Below are positions 49,890-60,665 of a stretch of DNA of 64,000 bases, piece after piece. Positions within the stretch are counted from its first letter, which is position 1. Each line of letters starts with the position of its first letter. A program made the translations under genes and the position numbers. The notes under the pieces were generated by a model that was not told the origin of the DNA, did no database searches, and saw only the letters and a list, made by a program, of their open reading frames with translations. Origin of the DNA: Prorocentrum cordatum (taxonomy: Eukaryota > Sar > Dinophyceae > Prorocentrales > Prorocentraceae); assembly GCA_963575745.1 (NCBI GenBank), contig CAUYUJ010017849.1, forward strand, positions 659,923 to 723,922, in the 5' to 3' direction.

Positions 49890-51030
49890 TCAATTTATAA
49901 TTCCGAATCGTCCGTGCAAAAGCTGTGAGTTTGCGAGACATCTGCGTGTGCTTCTGTGTCCGACTGGGTGCGCGTCGCTCTGCTGTGCCGTCGACCTCCA
50001 GAAACATCGCCTCCGAGATATGCTGCCTGCGGTGCGAACTTCATTTTGAAACCAAAACCTCTTATCCGTCGAACAACTGTGCGAGCATCCTGCAGGTTAT
50101 TACACATCACGACACTTTTGGGGGAGATCTGCAGCCCTGCTTCGGCGAAAGTGCGGCACGTTGTGAGCGAACGCGACGTGAGTTGCTTCCTCATGCCCAT
50201 GCGAGATCCTTTACATGATTGACTGAGGTCGTCCACCCATAAGCGATGACCCATATTAGCATGTGCCGTGGTGATTTAAAACTCAATAAAATGCGTTGCG
50301 CATTTCCCAAAACGTGTTCCTGCCCTCAGACCCTGAACCATGGATCTGGTGGGGCAGAATGGCGGCCCATAGGCGCCGTCTTGCCGAACGCACCGAGAAA
50401 CCATGCATTGTTGAAGTTCCAAAACCCAAAATTTCAGGCGGGAAATCTATTAATAATCCTGCGCTGCCGATGGCGAACCATCCCACGCTGTCGTAAAAGG
50501 AAGCCGCATCTACAAGTCCGTGTCCGTGCTCGGCTGCCAGACGCGCAGCTAGTTCCCCATCAACAGCTTTGATGGAAACTTCCCTGGCTGCAGCATTTCC
50601 GCGGATGGCCGCGTCCCAATGAGCTTCGCATTGATCGTGCCAAAGCTGCGCGTGATCCTCTCGGGCCTGAGACCAAGCCCGAGCGAAGAACGAGAGGAGG
50701 CCTATGACCCGATCGCCGCTGCTCTTTTTAGGGGGCAGCGTGTCTATAACCAATAAAACTTGATGCGGCCATACCTGATACCGTTCACAAAGTGCTAAAA
50801 GCGAAGCAAACTCCGCGATGGCTACGTCTGGTAGGCGGTCCACGTCAATACTGCACAAACGATCCACTCCCATGGCAGAAGATGCTCTCCTGCGGCGCAA
50901 AGCGGCTCGTATGTCCTCGACTTCCAGAGCTGGAAGTGGTGCACTTTGGATACGTTCACAAATATTTGCGAAGAGCTGCTCTAACTTCTCCAGATCTTGG
51001 CCTCGGGGCCCCATGATACCTCCCACTGCT
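49890..51030 (-). pseudogene. LINE reverse transcriptase
   Basis: The frame 51026-50283 contains LEVEDIRAALRRRRASSAMG, KKSSGDRVIGLLSFFARAWS and HGHGLVDAASFYDSVGWFAI (motif A with Asp). The frame 50254-49895 carries MGHRLWVDDLSQSC (VDD box) and AGLQISPKSVVMCNNLQDAR, and GFKMKFAPQAAYLGGD. The small segment between them, about 50283 down to 50254, holds the frame change. The thumb region follows in 50007-49500 in another frame. Confidence 0.78.
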
Positions 51031-52240
51031 CGGTCTTCTTCGCAAGAAGCTCGCGGGGATGTGCCATGGTGCGCTGGCCAACCTCGAACTCCTCAGGTCC
51101 CAGCGGCGTCTGACGAATATTGCGGTGCAAAGCTTTGGCAGCTGGTGCCGTCTCGCTCCGCACCCGAAACTGCGCCGAGGACTTACTGATGGCTCGATGC
51201 TGGCTCCGTCTGGCGATGCAATTCACGAAACCGACTGCCGCGGCGAGTGCTGCGCCTGGCTCTGCCTCCAGAGAACCTAGAAACAATTTCCACTCACTGC
51301 GCTTGAAATGATCGCGTGACCGGAGAGGGGTATGGCTACCTGCAGTACTTTAGCAAGCAAGTCACGGTTTGCCTGACGTAGATCCTCCAGCTGCTTACTT
51401 CCGTTGCCACGTCTCTTGTGCTGCTGGTAGCTGGTGACCACCGTAGATAAGCGAGTCCACCAGCCGCTGACTTTGTCTCTCAATGCTGCTGTGCGCTGAG
51501 GTTTCGACTGCTGTACTGCGCACAATCTGAAACTCGGCGCGAATCCCCGTGAAAGGGTGTGAGCTGGCAAGCCGTGGTGAGCGTGAACCGCTTCTTCCGC
51601 AGCCCTTACCCAACTACAGTAGAGTGTGCTGATGTATGGCGAAGCAAGGGCCCCGAGTCGAAAAGCTACGGAACGAGCAACAGCATCAGCAGAGGGGACA
51701 GGACAGGTTCGGAGAGAACCCGATATTTCTCCTGGCGTTCATCCAAGTCTCTTCTGATATGTTGAAATCAACCTGGGGGGGGGCCCTGAGCTCACCGACT
51801 GAGACTGGGACGGCGCCTCCTGGGCGTCTGTCGCAGGGGCATTAACCTCGGGGTTCGCTACGGGGTCCGAATTATCAGACTGAGAGTTTGCCTCGGCTGA
51901 AGCAGGCGCGGGCGCAGGTGCAGCAGGGGGCGGCGCGGCAGTTCCGAAGCTGGGCTCGTCGGCCCACGGGTCGTACTCGGAGAAGCCGTCCCAGTCGGAG
52001 TCGGGGGCTTCCTCGGTGACGTCGAGGCCTGTACCCTCGGCACCTGGCGCCTCCTCCTCTCCTTCCCTCCGACCAGCATTCAAATCCGTGCTCAAAGCTT
52101 CACCGAACCAAGAGGCAATCTTGCTATTCCGTTTTTCAAGCGCACACTGCCTAGCTACAGCTTGCTTCTGCTTATTGAGAGACGATTTGGAGCCCTCAGC
52201 GGCCTGCTTCTGAGGCCTCTGGACCAGGGGGAGCCTCGGG
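51031..52240 (-). pseudogene. LINE region between endonuclease and RT
   Basis: The frame 52344-51739 begins WRPHVGLQIE (end of endonuclease-like text), then LEKRNSKIASWFGEALSTDL, and an acidic/P/A-rich stretch (DSDWDGFSEYDPWADEPSFG). The frame 51570-51277 adds LRDKVSGWWTRLSTVVTSYQ. It is coding in style but has no known domain; it has at least two frame changes. Confidence 0.55.
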
Positions 52241-53360
52241 GCTAGCTCGAGAAGCCGTGTGAAAAGTTGAGTTCCCGACCCCGCATGCTCGATTTGCAGC
52301 CCGACATGTGGTCGCCAGGGCACGTCACACAGCTTGCACACCACGTATGTTCGAGCGAGCCGCAGGGCAGACGACCACGTAATCTAAGTGCGAGGGCTTG
52401 TGCCCCCCCCCCCCCCCCCCTGGGGGCACAAGCGAATTCGATCGAACTAGTTACAACCTGCCCCCCCGTGCGCTCGAGAAAACATGTCTTTTCGAGGGCG
52501 GCTGGGGTGCAATTCCAATCCGCTGCGATAATCCAGGGCAGCTGGAGCACAGAAACGAGGCTGGCTAACTTACGGAAGCGAGTAACATTCTGATCACGAA
52601 ACCCACTGGACGAGCGACCATAAAAGGTGATGCCCACACTTCAACACCTTTTGCAATGCACTAAAGTTGGAAGACATCAGTCGAAAGTGGACCCTCGGTC
52701 GGCCTTCAATTGTGAAGCCGCTCTGGCCTCATTTAAATTCTGCACAGGGAGATGATTGCGAGCATGCAAAAACTCACCCCTCACATGACTTGTCAGAAAC
52801 TTGCGACTGGAACCACTTCGCCTTGGGCCTGGCGCTGTTGGTGAGAAGCTTGAAGGAACTCTCCCTCGCCTTCTTCCGCCACGCAGTGATGCCCTTGCCC
52901 ATGACGTGAGTTTCGCAAATATGAGAGAATGTCATACTTGGCCTGCTGTAAGTGTTGAACGTGCCCCCACGACTTGTCCCCCATGCAGTTGCTATTGCCA
53001 AAGAACAACCAGAGTGATCTATCTTCAGAAGGCCCCTTATCAGCAGTAGAGGCCCCCGTGCCTCGTGACGCTGACAGAGAACTTGATACCAAGGATCCAG
53101 TAGGGGGACTGAAACCCGAAGATGCTGAACGACCAGTAGACGCACTGACCCCCGACGCGGCTGAACCAGCACTCGCGGCGCTGGCACTCCTGCTCCTCGC
53201 CGAGCCACGCGACGAAGAGCGAACTGCTACAGATAGTCGCTCCTTCTTCTCGCCGTCGGGCGAGTCCTGGCTAGCGGCCCTGGCAGCGTCGGCAGCCGCC
53301 TGCGCTGCCTGGGCCCTGAACTTCTCGGCCGAGAGGCGCGCCGCCGTCTCCTTCAACTCC
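52240..53360 (-). pseudogene. LINE apurinic-type endonuclease
   Basis: Reads LWLFFGNSNCMGDKSWGHVQ (first Asn block, about 53030-52970), then in another frame SHICETHVMGKG (catalytic Glu in ETH, about 52930-52890), a gap of weak text, and LQLPWIIAADWNCTPAALEK (Asp-x-Asn block, about 52540-52480) with VVTSSIEFACAP. A C18 run at about 52405-52422 breaks the last third. Confidence 0.7.
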
Positions 53361-54315
53361 TGCTCCTCTTGCTGCTGCGCCTGAGCGGAGTCGGCGGCCC
53401 CCAGCCGCCGCAGCGTCGGGCTCGCTCGCGCCCGCTGCGGCTGCAGGGGGGGCCACCGTCAGCACCGCCTGCGGCGGTCTGCTGGCCGTTCTCGCCCTTG
53501 CGTTTCTTCTTCATGCGGTCGTGGATCTCGGAGTGCGCCGCCTTCGCTTTGTCGATGAAGGTCTTCCACTCCTTATCCTTACCCTGCGCCTCGGCGCGGT
53601 ACCTCCCCAATTCAGCTTTCAACGACCTGAGCTGAATCTTCGCAGACTCCTCAATGTCCCGGCTCTCGAACTCGGCGAACAGCTCGTCGTTCATCTCGAC
53701 GCCGAAGACCGAGGCAGACGGCTTCTCAGCCTTGGGCGGCTTGCAACCCTCGGCCTGCGCAAGAGCCGCAGTGGTCGCCCGCTTGGCGGCGTCCATCTTG
53801 GCCAGGTCCAGCGCCGCCTCCTGCTCCTTCTTCTCTGCCAGCTCCAGTTGGCGCCGAATGCGGCAAACCTGTGCCACGAGCTGGTCGTGACGGTTGCTCG
53901 CCGCCTTGTACGCTCCGTGAGTCTTCTTGACCTGATCGACCTCGGACGTGGCCTGGCCCGCCTGCGGCATGGTCTCAAGCCGAGTCTTCTGTGCGGCCAG
54001 CACCGCCTTGAGCTCGGGGTCGGCGGCCTTCATGGCTTGGCCCAGCAGCGCCGCAACCTCCGCCAGAGCCGCGGCCTTGCCGCCCTTACCCCTGCGAGGG
54101 GTGCCAGGCTGCACGCCGTCCTCGAAGGTGACAGACTTGGGGCTGTAAATCCCTGGCGCAATCTCAATGCTGCGCTCCTCGGACCGAGACCTGGGGCGAA
54201 ACAGCCTGACTTTCTTCGAGCACTTCGGGCATTTGCATCCTGTGGCCTCGAGACTATCATTGTATTCGTACGTGTGACAGAACTTGCACTGCGACCAAGG
54301 ACGGGTCGCGACCAT
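53353..54315 (-). CDS. LINE ORF1 protein
   Basis: ATG at 54315 (MVATRPWSQCKFCHTYEYND) opens 320 residues. A zinc motif CKFC...CKCPKC near the N-terminus (residues about 9-33) is followed by a basic region, a long A/K/E/Q coiled coil (residues about 75-190, LVAQVCRIRRQLELAEKKEQ) and a second helical part (FESRDIEESAKIQLRSLKAE) with a KKKRKGENG basic end. The protein likely binds element RNA. The true frame shifts near 53400 into the next frame (GGRRLRSGAAARG, then EKFRAQAAQAAADAARAASQ), so the annotated C-terminus is probably wrong. Identification rests on position upstream of the endonuclease and general ORF1 architecture. Confidence 0.6.
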   Translation of the reverse strand: MVATRPWSQCKFCHTYEYNDSLEATGCKCPKCSKKVRLFRPRSRSEERSIEIAPGIYSPKSVTFEDGVQPGTPRRGKGGKAAALAEVAALLGQAMKAADPELKAVLAAQKTRLETMPQAGQATSEVDQVKKTHGAYKAASNRHDQLVAQVCRIRRQLELAEKKEQEAALDLAKMDAAKRATTAALAQAEGCKPPKAEKPSASVFGVEMNDELFAEFESRDIEESAKIQLRSLKAELGRYRAEAQGKDKEWKTFIDKAKAAHSEIHDRMKKKRKGENGQQTAAGGADGGPPCSRSGRERARRCGGWGPPTPLRRSSKRSRS

Positions 54316-54506
54316 GACTCTGCACGGAAACAAATTCCCAGCTTTCGATCTCAGAAACTGAATGTGGGGCAGTCAGTTGCCGAGATCCCTCAAGCACCTC
54401 GCGAAGGTACTGGGAATGCCCGAACAAAATGCTCGGGCCGATATGGCTTGAGGGAAAAGGAGGGGGAGGAGGAGGAGGAGGAGGACGACGACGACGGCGG
54501 CGGCGG

Positions 54507-54539
<33 letters not shown>

Positions 54540-55240
54540 ACACGGGGAGGAGGAGGAGGCGGAGGAGGAGGAGGCGAAGACGGCCTGCTTCCGTCGCAGC
54601 CATGCGCCCTCGACGCCGCTTGAAGGGTTCTGGGCGGGGCACGCGGGCGCCTCTGCACCTCGGCCCGACCGTGCGAGGTGCCCTCGCCTCTCGGCACGAG
54701 CGCACGGGCCTCTCGGGTGGCGCTCGGCGGATCGGGGCCCTGGGCACCGAAGGCTCCAGCCGGCCTTTCGCCAGCGAAGGGTTTGGGCACCACCCTCTCG
54801 CTCTGCATCACTCGGACGTGTGAGCTTTGTTCTCGGCGAGGACCATCGAGGAGCATCCTGGATCGTCGAACCCAAAAACAAACGAACAAACAAATAGAAA
54901 CACCGACCCAAACAAGTGCACGGTGAGTGGACGGCCGAGCGACGGCAAAATCGACGCCCTGGGCGGCGAGGGGTCCTTGCGGCCATTCGCCAGCGGAGGG
55001 TCAGGGCACCACCCTCTGAGCAAGCAGGGGCGGCATGCGCACAGACGCTTCCCGGGGTCTGCGGCGTGGAGCATTTCTTTTTTTTTGGGGGGGGTCGGCG
55101 TTGGGCCTCTCATGGCCTCTCCTCTCCGGGGGCGCAAGAGGACGTTCAACAGTACGACGCGCCCTCCTTGCAGGCGTGCGTCCGACCAGACCATGCAGTT
55201 CGGGGGCGGCAAAGACGGGGGTTATGACTAGGGGGGGGTA
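54316..55240. repeat. Microsatellite plus imperfect 65-bp direct repeat
   Basis: GGA/CGA triplets at about 54460-54585. The string ttcgccagcg(a/g)agggt followed by gggcaccaccctct occurs near 54768-54805 and 54978-55018, within a wider similarity starting gccctgggc. No gene is seen. Confidence 0.65.
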
Positions 55241-56100
55241 TCAGGGCGGGGGCCATGATATCTCCCCAGATTTTATGGCGCCTCTTCTTATTTCATTACG
55301 TCCTTGGCTCCCCCCCCCCCCCATGGGACGCGCACATGCCGCTGGCAATGATTTGCGCCCCCCCCCCCCCTCTTGGACACCCCCCCACCAGAGTAGTACA
55401 GCAGTATTATGGTATGGGCGATCGTCTTCTGATTCATTGTTTTGCCGATCAGCGCGGGCCCTCGCACCCCCCCCCATGGAGTCGATCCTGGCTGCTTTTG
55501 GCGCCCGTTTCAAGCAGGTGGAGCCTCCCACATAGAACGCACTGCTGCAGCAGTCGCATGGAGCAGAGGTCCAGAGCCAGACCCCCCCCGCTAACCCCCG
55601 GACCCCCCCTCCCCCGCCCAATGTCGAAACGCCTAGTGCGGTGAGGGCGTTCGTTAAGGAACGTGCCTCCAGGAGACCCTGGAGAATTCCTGGAAACCCC
55701 AAGAGGCCACCAGGATCCCCTGGAGGATTTCTTATCTGATGAGGGTGACGGTGATGTCCATGGCCAAACATCAGTTGGAGTTCCACGGGCTTCCAGACCC
55801 TGGATTCCTTCTCTAAGGCTAACTTGGGCCCGTCCCTCTACAGGAGGAATATTCAAAAATAGCTGTTTTAAGAAAAAAAGTCTCGGGAATATCGTTTGAC
55901 TATTTTTCAGCACTTGGGGAGTATGTCTGACTATCTAAGATCTGTCGCCCAGACTCCCCCTGCAAGGGGGGACAGGCCCGACCCGAATCTGAGAGTTCGG
56001 TCCGGTGCCCCCACCGTGTGCCGCGCCCCCCCGGGCGGTGTGGCCCGAGCGCGCCCGCCGCGGAGCTCGTGCTGGAAGATGCTGTCTGAGCGTGCGCGCC
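55241..56100. other. No supported gene
   Basis: G and C homopolymers (55308-55325, 55355-55372) and short inverted strings such as cctggagaattcctgga near 55677. No protein-like frame. Confidence 0.45.
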
Positions 56101-56109
56101 GCCCCTGCG

Positions 56110-56900
56110 GGGCCGAGGCGCACAGGGGAGGAGGGAGGGAGGGAGGGGGGGAGGAGGAGGAGGGAGGAGGGAGGGGGAGGAGGAGGAGGAGGAGGAGGAG
56201 GAGGAGGAGGAGGAGGTAGGAGAGGAGGAGCAGGAGGAGGAGGAGGAAGCAGGGAGAAGCAGAAGGAGGATGAGGATGCGGATGAGGATGAGGATGAGGA
56301 TGAGGATGATGATTGATGATGATGATACTGATGATCATGATCATGATGATGATGATGATGAGATGATTGATGATGATGATGATGTGATGATGATGATGCT
56401 ATATGATGATGATGATGTGATGATGATGATGATGAGATGGTGATGATGATGATGATGATGGTGATGATGAGGATGAGGATGATGATGATGGTGATGGTGA
56501 TGGTGATTGGTGATGGTGATGGTGATGGTGATAATGATGATGATGATGATGATGATGATGAATGATGATGATGATATGATGATGATGATGATGATGATGA
56601 TGATATGATGATGATGATGATGATGATGAGATGATGAGGGAGGAGGAGGAGGAGGAGGAGGAGGAGGAGGAGGTATATTTGGTTGGCGCCGAGTTCCTGG
56701 TGCGCGAGGCGCGCCACGGGGTTCTGCGGTGGAGGCGCCGCCGGGGGGGAGCACGGCAACAACACAGGGGATCCACGCGGACCTCCGAAGGTATGCGTCT
56801 ACTACCTGCTTTGTTGTTGTGGTGAGTTTTCTCCTCCTCCCCCTCCTCCTCCTCCTCCTCCTCCTCCTCCCTCTTCCTCCCTCCTCCCTCCTCCTCCTCG
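56110..56900. repeat. GGA, GAT and CCT microsatellite field
   Basis: GGA to 56225, GAT/ATG units at 56268-56640 (about 370 bp), GGA at 56640-56672, then 150 bp of ordinary sequence, then CCT at 56830-56900. H, S and I strings in the frames are artefacts. Confidence 0.92.
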
Positions 56901-56923
56901 TCTTTCAGGCCATGGCTCACCTC

Positions 56924-57117
56924 GGCGAGCGAGGGGGGGAATTGAGAATGAGAAGGCCTTCTCAGAAGGTTCGGAAGCCCCCCGGCCTTCTGAGAAGTGA
57001 TCTAGGCCTTCCCCAGAGATAAATAGAGATCTCTTCTCGGAAAGCGCGAGGGCTTCTGAGAAGTCTCGCCGCCTTCCGAGAAGGCCTTCTCCTTCTCATT
57101 TCCCCCCCTCGCTCGCC
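56924..57117. mobile_element. 194-bp terminal-inverted-repeat element (introner/MITE type)
   Basis: ggcgagcgaggggggg at the left and its inverse at the right belong to 33-bp inverted ends differing at 2-3 positions. The interior holds aaggccttctgagaag palindromes. A tctttcag acceptor-like string lies just left and LINE reverse transcriptase begins just right. A decayed relative is at 9240-9475. Confidence 0.75.
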
Positions 57118-57130
57118 GCCGATTCGTAGT

Positions 57131-57835
57131 GTCACTGCCCTGGAGCTGGCCCCTGTGCTGGACTGTCGAACCGCGCGGCTGCAAACTTTTGCCTTTGGAG
57201 CCCGTTGGACGGTGATCATGGACCTCCACAAGGCCTTCGACAGCGTTCTCATCGGCCCGCTGATCGAGCAGGCGCTCGACCTCGGTTTTCCCATGAGGCT
57301 GGTCTGGATGTGCATCAGCTATTTCAGGATGCCGCGGGTGCTCCAGGCCTATGGGTCTTGGAGCCGCGACGTGGTGGCCAACGGCAGCATCCTCGCGGGC
57401 TGCGCGCACTGCGCGGCGCTGTTGACGGTGCTGCTTTTGAAGGCCGCGGTGCGCCTGCGCGGCATCGCGGAGCAGCTGACCCCACGATCGTTGATGGACG
57501 ACCTCACGATGCAGTGGATCGGCCAGGTGGGCGACGGGTGCGTCGCCAAGCTGCGCGCGGCCGTCCAGGGCTTCACGGAGCATGTGCGGCCGCTGGGCAT
57601 GCAGGTCAAAATGACCAAGTCGGGCTGGCTGGCAACCTCGCAGGAGGCCAGGAAGGAGTTTCGGCCAGCCACGTGCGCGCTGGCGCTGCCCGAGCGGCGG
57701 GGGCTCCGCAACCTGGGCCACGACGCGCACGGGGCGGCTGTGCGCAGGCCAGTGGCGCAGGCCAGGATGGCCAAACTCCAGGCGCGGCAGCACCGCGTCG
57801 ACACGTTGGTCAGCATGGCGGGGCCCAGGGTCTAG
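57131..57835 (+). CDS. LINE reverse transcriptase (5'-truncated)
   Basis: Motif A reads VIMDLHKAFDSVLIGPLIEQ with its Asp. Downstream are GFPMRLVWMCISYFRMPRVL, ILAGCAHCAALLTVLLLKAA (motif B region) and SLMDDLTMQWIG (YxDD box as MDDL), so both catalytic aspartates are present. The end shows MQVKMTKSGWLATSQEARKE (K-S block) and LRNLGHDAHGAAVRRPVAQA, the LG-D block. The finger region is missing because the copy starts inside RT. The frame ends at a TAG beyond which the same frame continues. Confidence 0.8.
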   Translation, partial: VTALELAPVLDCRTARLQTFAFGARWTVIMDLHKAFDSVLIGPLIEQALDLGFPMRLVWMCISYFRMPRVLQAYGSWSRDVVANGSILAGCAHCAALLTVLLLKAAVRLRGIAEQLTPRSLMDDLTMQWIGQVGDGCVAKLRAAVQGFTEHVRPLGMQVKMTKSGWLATSQEARKEFRPATCALALPERRGLRNLGHDAHGAAVRRPVAQARMAKLQARQHRVDTLVSMAGPRV

Positions 57836-59032
57836 AACCTCTGGCGGACGGGCTTGCTCCCGTCGGCGGCGTACGGCGCGGCGGTGGGCGGCGTCGGCGA
57901 GTCGCAGCTGGCGGAGCTGCGGCACAGGGCGGCGATGCTCTGCAGCGGGCGTGGGGGCGAAGGTGCGGCCTCCATCGCGGCGTACCTCGCGACGCAGGAG
58001 GGCTCGTTCTTCGACCCGGTGCACGAGGCGACGGCAGGCCCAGTGGCGGCCTACGCCGCCCAGGTGTGGGACGGCCACCTCCCGCTCGCCAGGCCCCAGC
58101 AGGCCTGGGCGGCGCCCCAGCGGAGGTGGGCTGACACGGCGCCGACGTGGCGCACGGCGCGCGAGCCGCTCGCGGTGGCGTGGATGAGCTTGCGACGCAT
58201 CGGCTGGGACATGCACCCCAGCCCGGTCCTCCTGGACGACGAGAGGCGCGGGGTTGAGCTCCTCAGGCTGCCCCCCCTGGAGGTGCGCAAGCTGGCGCGT
58301 GACGGGGTGGCCAGATGGCAGGGGCGGCAGATCCTCAGCCATCGCCAGGCCGCCCCGCCGCCTGCAGGGGCCAGGGTCTGGATGCGCGGGGCCAGGCACG
58401 TGCTCGCGCCGCCCAGGGCCAAGATCCGCGGGCCGCGCGCTGGCCACCTGCGCACGGCGCGGGCGGGTGGTGCTTGGGACGCGGTGCGGCGGCACGAGGC
58501 GGGCTACATCCGCAGCCCCTACTGTCCCTTCTGCGTGGTGCCGACGCCTGGGACATGGGGCCACTGGTTCTACGAGTGCGAGAGGGTCGCCCCGATAGGC
58601 GGCGAGCCCGAGACGGGCGCGGCGCTAGCAGAGATGGCGGAGCTGCAGCTGAGGACCAAGCAGCGCATTCGGGACAGGTGCCACATCGGCTTGGGCGACG
58701 CCGACTACGACCGCTTCGACCTCATCGTCGGCCTGCCGATCGCGCCGCACGAGGTGCCAGCGGCGGCCAGGGTGGCCGACATCTTCTTGTGGGACGACTG
58801 GGCGCTGGACGACGGCATCGACACCGCTGTCGTCTTTCCCGACGGCTCGGGGCACGAGCCCGCCACGCCCGAGCTCACGCTGTGTGGCTGGGCAATTGTG
58901 CAATTGGACATGATGGGCTTGCCGAGGCGCGCCGCCTACGGGGCCCTTCCTGGCGCCCGCCAGACGGTGGGCAGGGCCGAGCGGTGGGCCTTCCTGCAAG
59001 CCTTGCGGCTGCTGCCAAGCATGAAGCTCTAG
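57836..59032 (+). CDS. LINE thumb, zinc finger and RNase H start
   Basis: Same frame as the RT after one TAG. It begins NLWRTGLLPSAAYGAAVGG. A helical region follows (LAVAWMSLRRIGWDMHPSPV), then a zinc finger YCPFCVVPTPGTWGHWFYEC (CX2C...HX4C) and the first half of RNase H: DTAVVFPDGSG and GALPGARQTVGRAERWAFLQ with Asp and Glu. The frame stops at TAG 59030-59032; the text after it (VADLAGLQREILEWGPRHAS) continues the domain. Confidence 0.75.
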   Translation, partial: NLWRTGLLPSAAYGAAVGGVGESQLAELRHRAAMLCSGRGGEGAASIAAYLATQEGSFFDPVHEATAGPVAAYAAQVWDGHLPLARPQQAWAAPQRRWADTAPTWRTAREPLAVAWMSLRRIGWDMHPSPVLLDDERRGVELLRLPPLEVRKLARDGVARWQGRQILSHRQAAPPPAGARVWMRGARHVLAPPRAKIRGPRAGHLRTARAGGAWDAVRRHEAGYIRSPYCPFCVVPTPGTWGHWFYECERVAPIGGEPETGAALAEMAELQLRTKQRIRDRCHIGLGDADYDRFDLIVGLPIAPHEVPAAARVADIFLWDDWALDDGIDTAVVFPDGSGHEPATPELTLCGWAIVQLDMMGLPRRAAYGALPGARQTVGRAERWAFLQALRLLPSMKL

Positions 59033-59380
59033 GTCGCCGACCTGGCGGGCCTGCAGCGCGAGATCCTGGAATGGGGCCCTCGCCATGCCAGCTCGGTCGG
59101 CACCTACGCGGACATCTGGAGGCAAGTGTTCGAGGTGAGGAGGGGCCAGGCGCCACCTGACGCGCTGCTGTGCCCCCCCCCGCCTCTCGCACATCGCGCG
59201 CGCTGAGCACCCGTGCCGCGACGTCGCGGACATTCGCGGCAACGGGTGGGCTGATTGATTTGCCAAGCAGGGAGCTCGGGAGCACGGGCTCCCTGCTGCG
59301 CTGGCGGACCTCCGCAGGGCGCGGCTCTCCGACGCCGTGGGGGAGGCCCCCGCGCCCGCTTTCTGAAGAGGCTCATGGCC
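59033..59380 (+). pseudogene. LINE RNase H end, frameshifted
   Basis: Continues as TYADIWRQVFEVRRGQAPPD to about 59160, then in another frame after a C9 run as ARAEHPCRDVADIRGNGWAD, where GNGWAD is the final RNase H block, followed by a TGA and FAKQGAREH. Confidence 0.65.
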
Positions 59381-60394
59381 GCGCATGTCGGCAGAGCCTT
59401 CCGCCGCTGCCGGCGGCGCCCGCCGAGATCGGCCGCCGACGCCGCGTCGTCCGTCGGCCCGAGGGCTGGGCGCGCACAGCCTGCTCGGCCTCGGCCGCGA
59501 CTGCGGCCGCGAGGCGCCGACTCGAGCGGGGGGGATGTGCGTCCTCCGCCCTCCGCTCCCTCATGGCCCGCGCGAGGGCCCGTTTCCCCCCTCCGACCCC
59601 GCCTCTCTTGCCGCGGCGCCGCTCTTTTCGGCGCGTGAGGATGCCATCGCCGTCGCCCTCCGTGCTGCGGATCGCGTCCTGCGGGGCGTGCCGCCTCGGC
59701 CTGATGTTGGCCATCCTCGGCCCGCGGCCGCGAGGCCCTGCACTCCGTCGACTCCGCGCAGGCTCGGGGGCCGCTCGAGGCCCCCTCGGGGTGGGCCCTT
59801 GGGATGTCCTGCTGTTGCCTTGGCCCGCGCGTGGCGCGCGGCCCATCCTTCGGACGCGAGACCCTGGATTCGTGGCGCGCTCGACGGTGCCGACACGCCT
59901 GGGGACCCCGTGGGGGCGGGGGTCGGGGCTGGGGCTGTCGACCCCCCTGGGAGCCCGATGGGGCCCACTGCGTCTAGTGGGCAGAGGCCTGTGGCTCCGA
60001 GCGCTGCCGATTCGTCTCGGGTCCTGGGCGGGGGCCAAGGTGGGCCTGTGTTCGGCGGAGGGGCGGAGGGCCGCCCCCAGGGGCCATCCCGCGGTACAGC
60101 TGGTGCCCCGTCCAAGACCCGTGGGCCCCGTGGAGTCCCCTGGTGACCAGGTGGTGGCCATCCGCGGCCATCAGTTGGCCACGGAAGGCTTTTTCGTGTT
60201 TTGTTTCGTTTGCGGCGGTTCGGCCTCCACCCGCCGTGGGCCCGTCACTTGGGGGATTGGTAGAGCGCGGGCAGCGGCCCTGGGGCATCTCAGGGCTGGC
60301 CGACACCCCCGTACAGGATTCCCCCTAAGGGTGGATTCAGCGGCGACCAGTCCCCCAAGTTGCGGTAGGCGGCGGCGGACACCTGCAGGCCCTC
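59381..60394. other. G+C-rich region without supported gene
   Basis: Very G+C-rich; open in all phases with P/R/A/G-rich text. Part may be the 3' tail of the LINE or the 5' end of the next element. Nothing is recognised. Confidence 0.4.
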
Positions 60395-60665
60395 GCGTCC
60401 TCCTCCTCCTCCTCCTCCTCCTCCTCCTCCTCCTCCTCCTTCTCCTTCTCCTTATCCTTTTTCCTTCTCCTCCTCCTCTTCCATTTCGCTGCCTCTTCTG
60501 CCTCCTCCTCCTCCTCCTCCTCCTCCTCCTCCTCCACCTCCTCCTCCTCCTCCTCCTCTCCCTCTCCCTCCTCCTCCTCCGCCTCCTCCTCGCCCTCCTC
60601 CCCCTCCTCCTCCTCCCTCCTCCCCCTCCCCCTGCGCCCGCCGCTTCCTCCTCCTCCTCCTCCTC
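60395..60665. repeat. CCT microsatellite
   Basis: 270 bp of CCT/CTC units with a few interruptions. L/S/P or E/R strings in the frames are artefacts. Confidence 0.92.

Larger units (their letters stand above)
48100..54315 (-). mobile_element. LINE retrotransposon, minus strand, decayed
   Basis: Reading from 54315 downwards: ORF1 with a cysteine motif and coiled coil, an apurinic-type endonuclease with ETH, a linker, RT with VDDL, and a C-terminal RNase H. The order endonuclease-RT-RNase H is that of LINEs of the I/R1-like sort found in dinoflagellates. All domains need frame changes. The 3' end is not defined; a hairpin at 47959-48011 may mark it. No poly-A tail or target duplication could be seen. 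Confidence 0.75.
57131..59380 (+). mobile_element. LINE fragment (RT to RNase H), plus strand
   Basis: 5'-truncated copy starting within RT, directly after the 194-bp element. One reading frame spans 57131 to about 59160 with only two in-frame stops, both TAG (57833 and 59030); it then shifts at a C run near 59167. Composition and motifs match the RT and RNase H family of the minus-strand LINE. Confidence 0.75.

Noticed and set aside
59381-60394. Host gene between the LINE and the DIRS-like element
   Set aside because: Open frames in every phase but no consistent protein-like text or splice borders.
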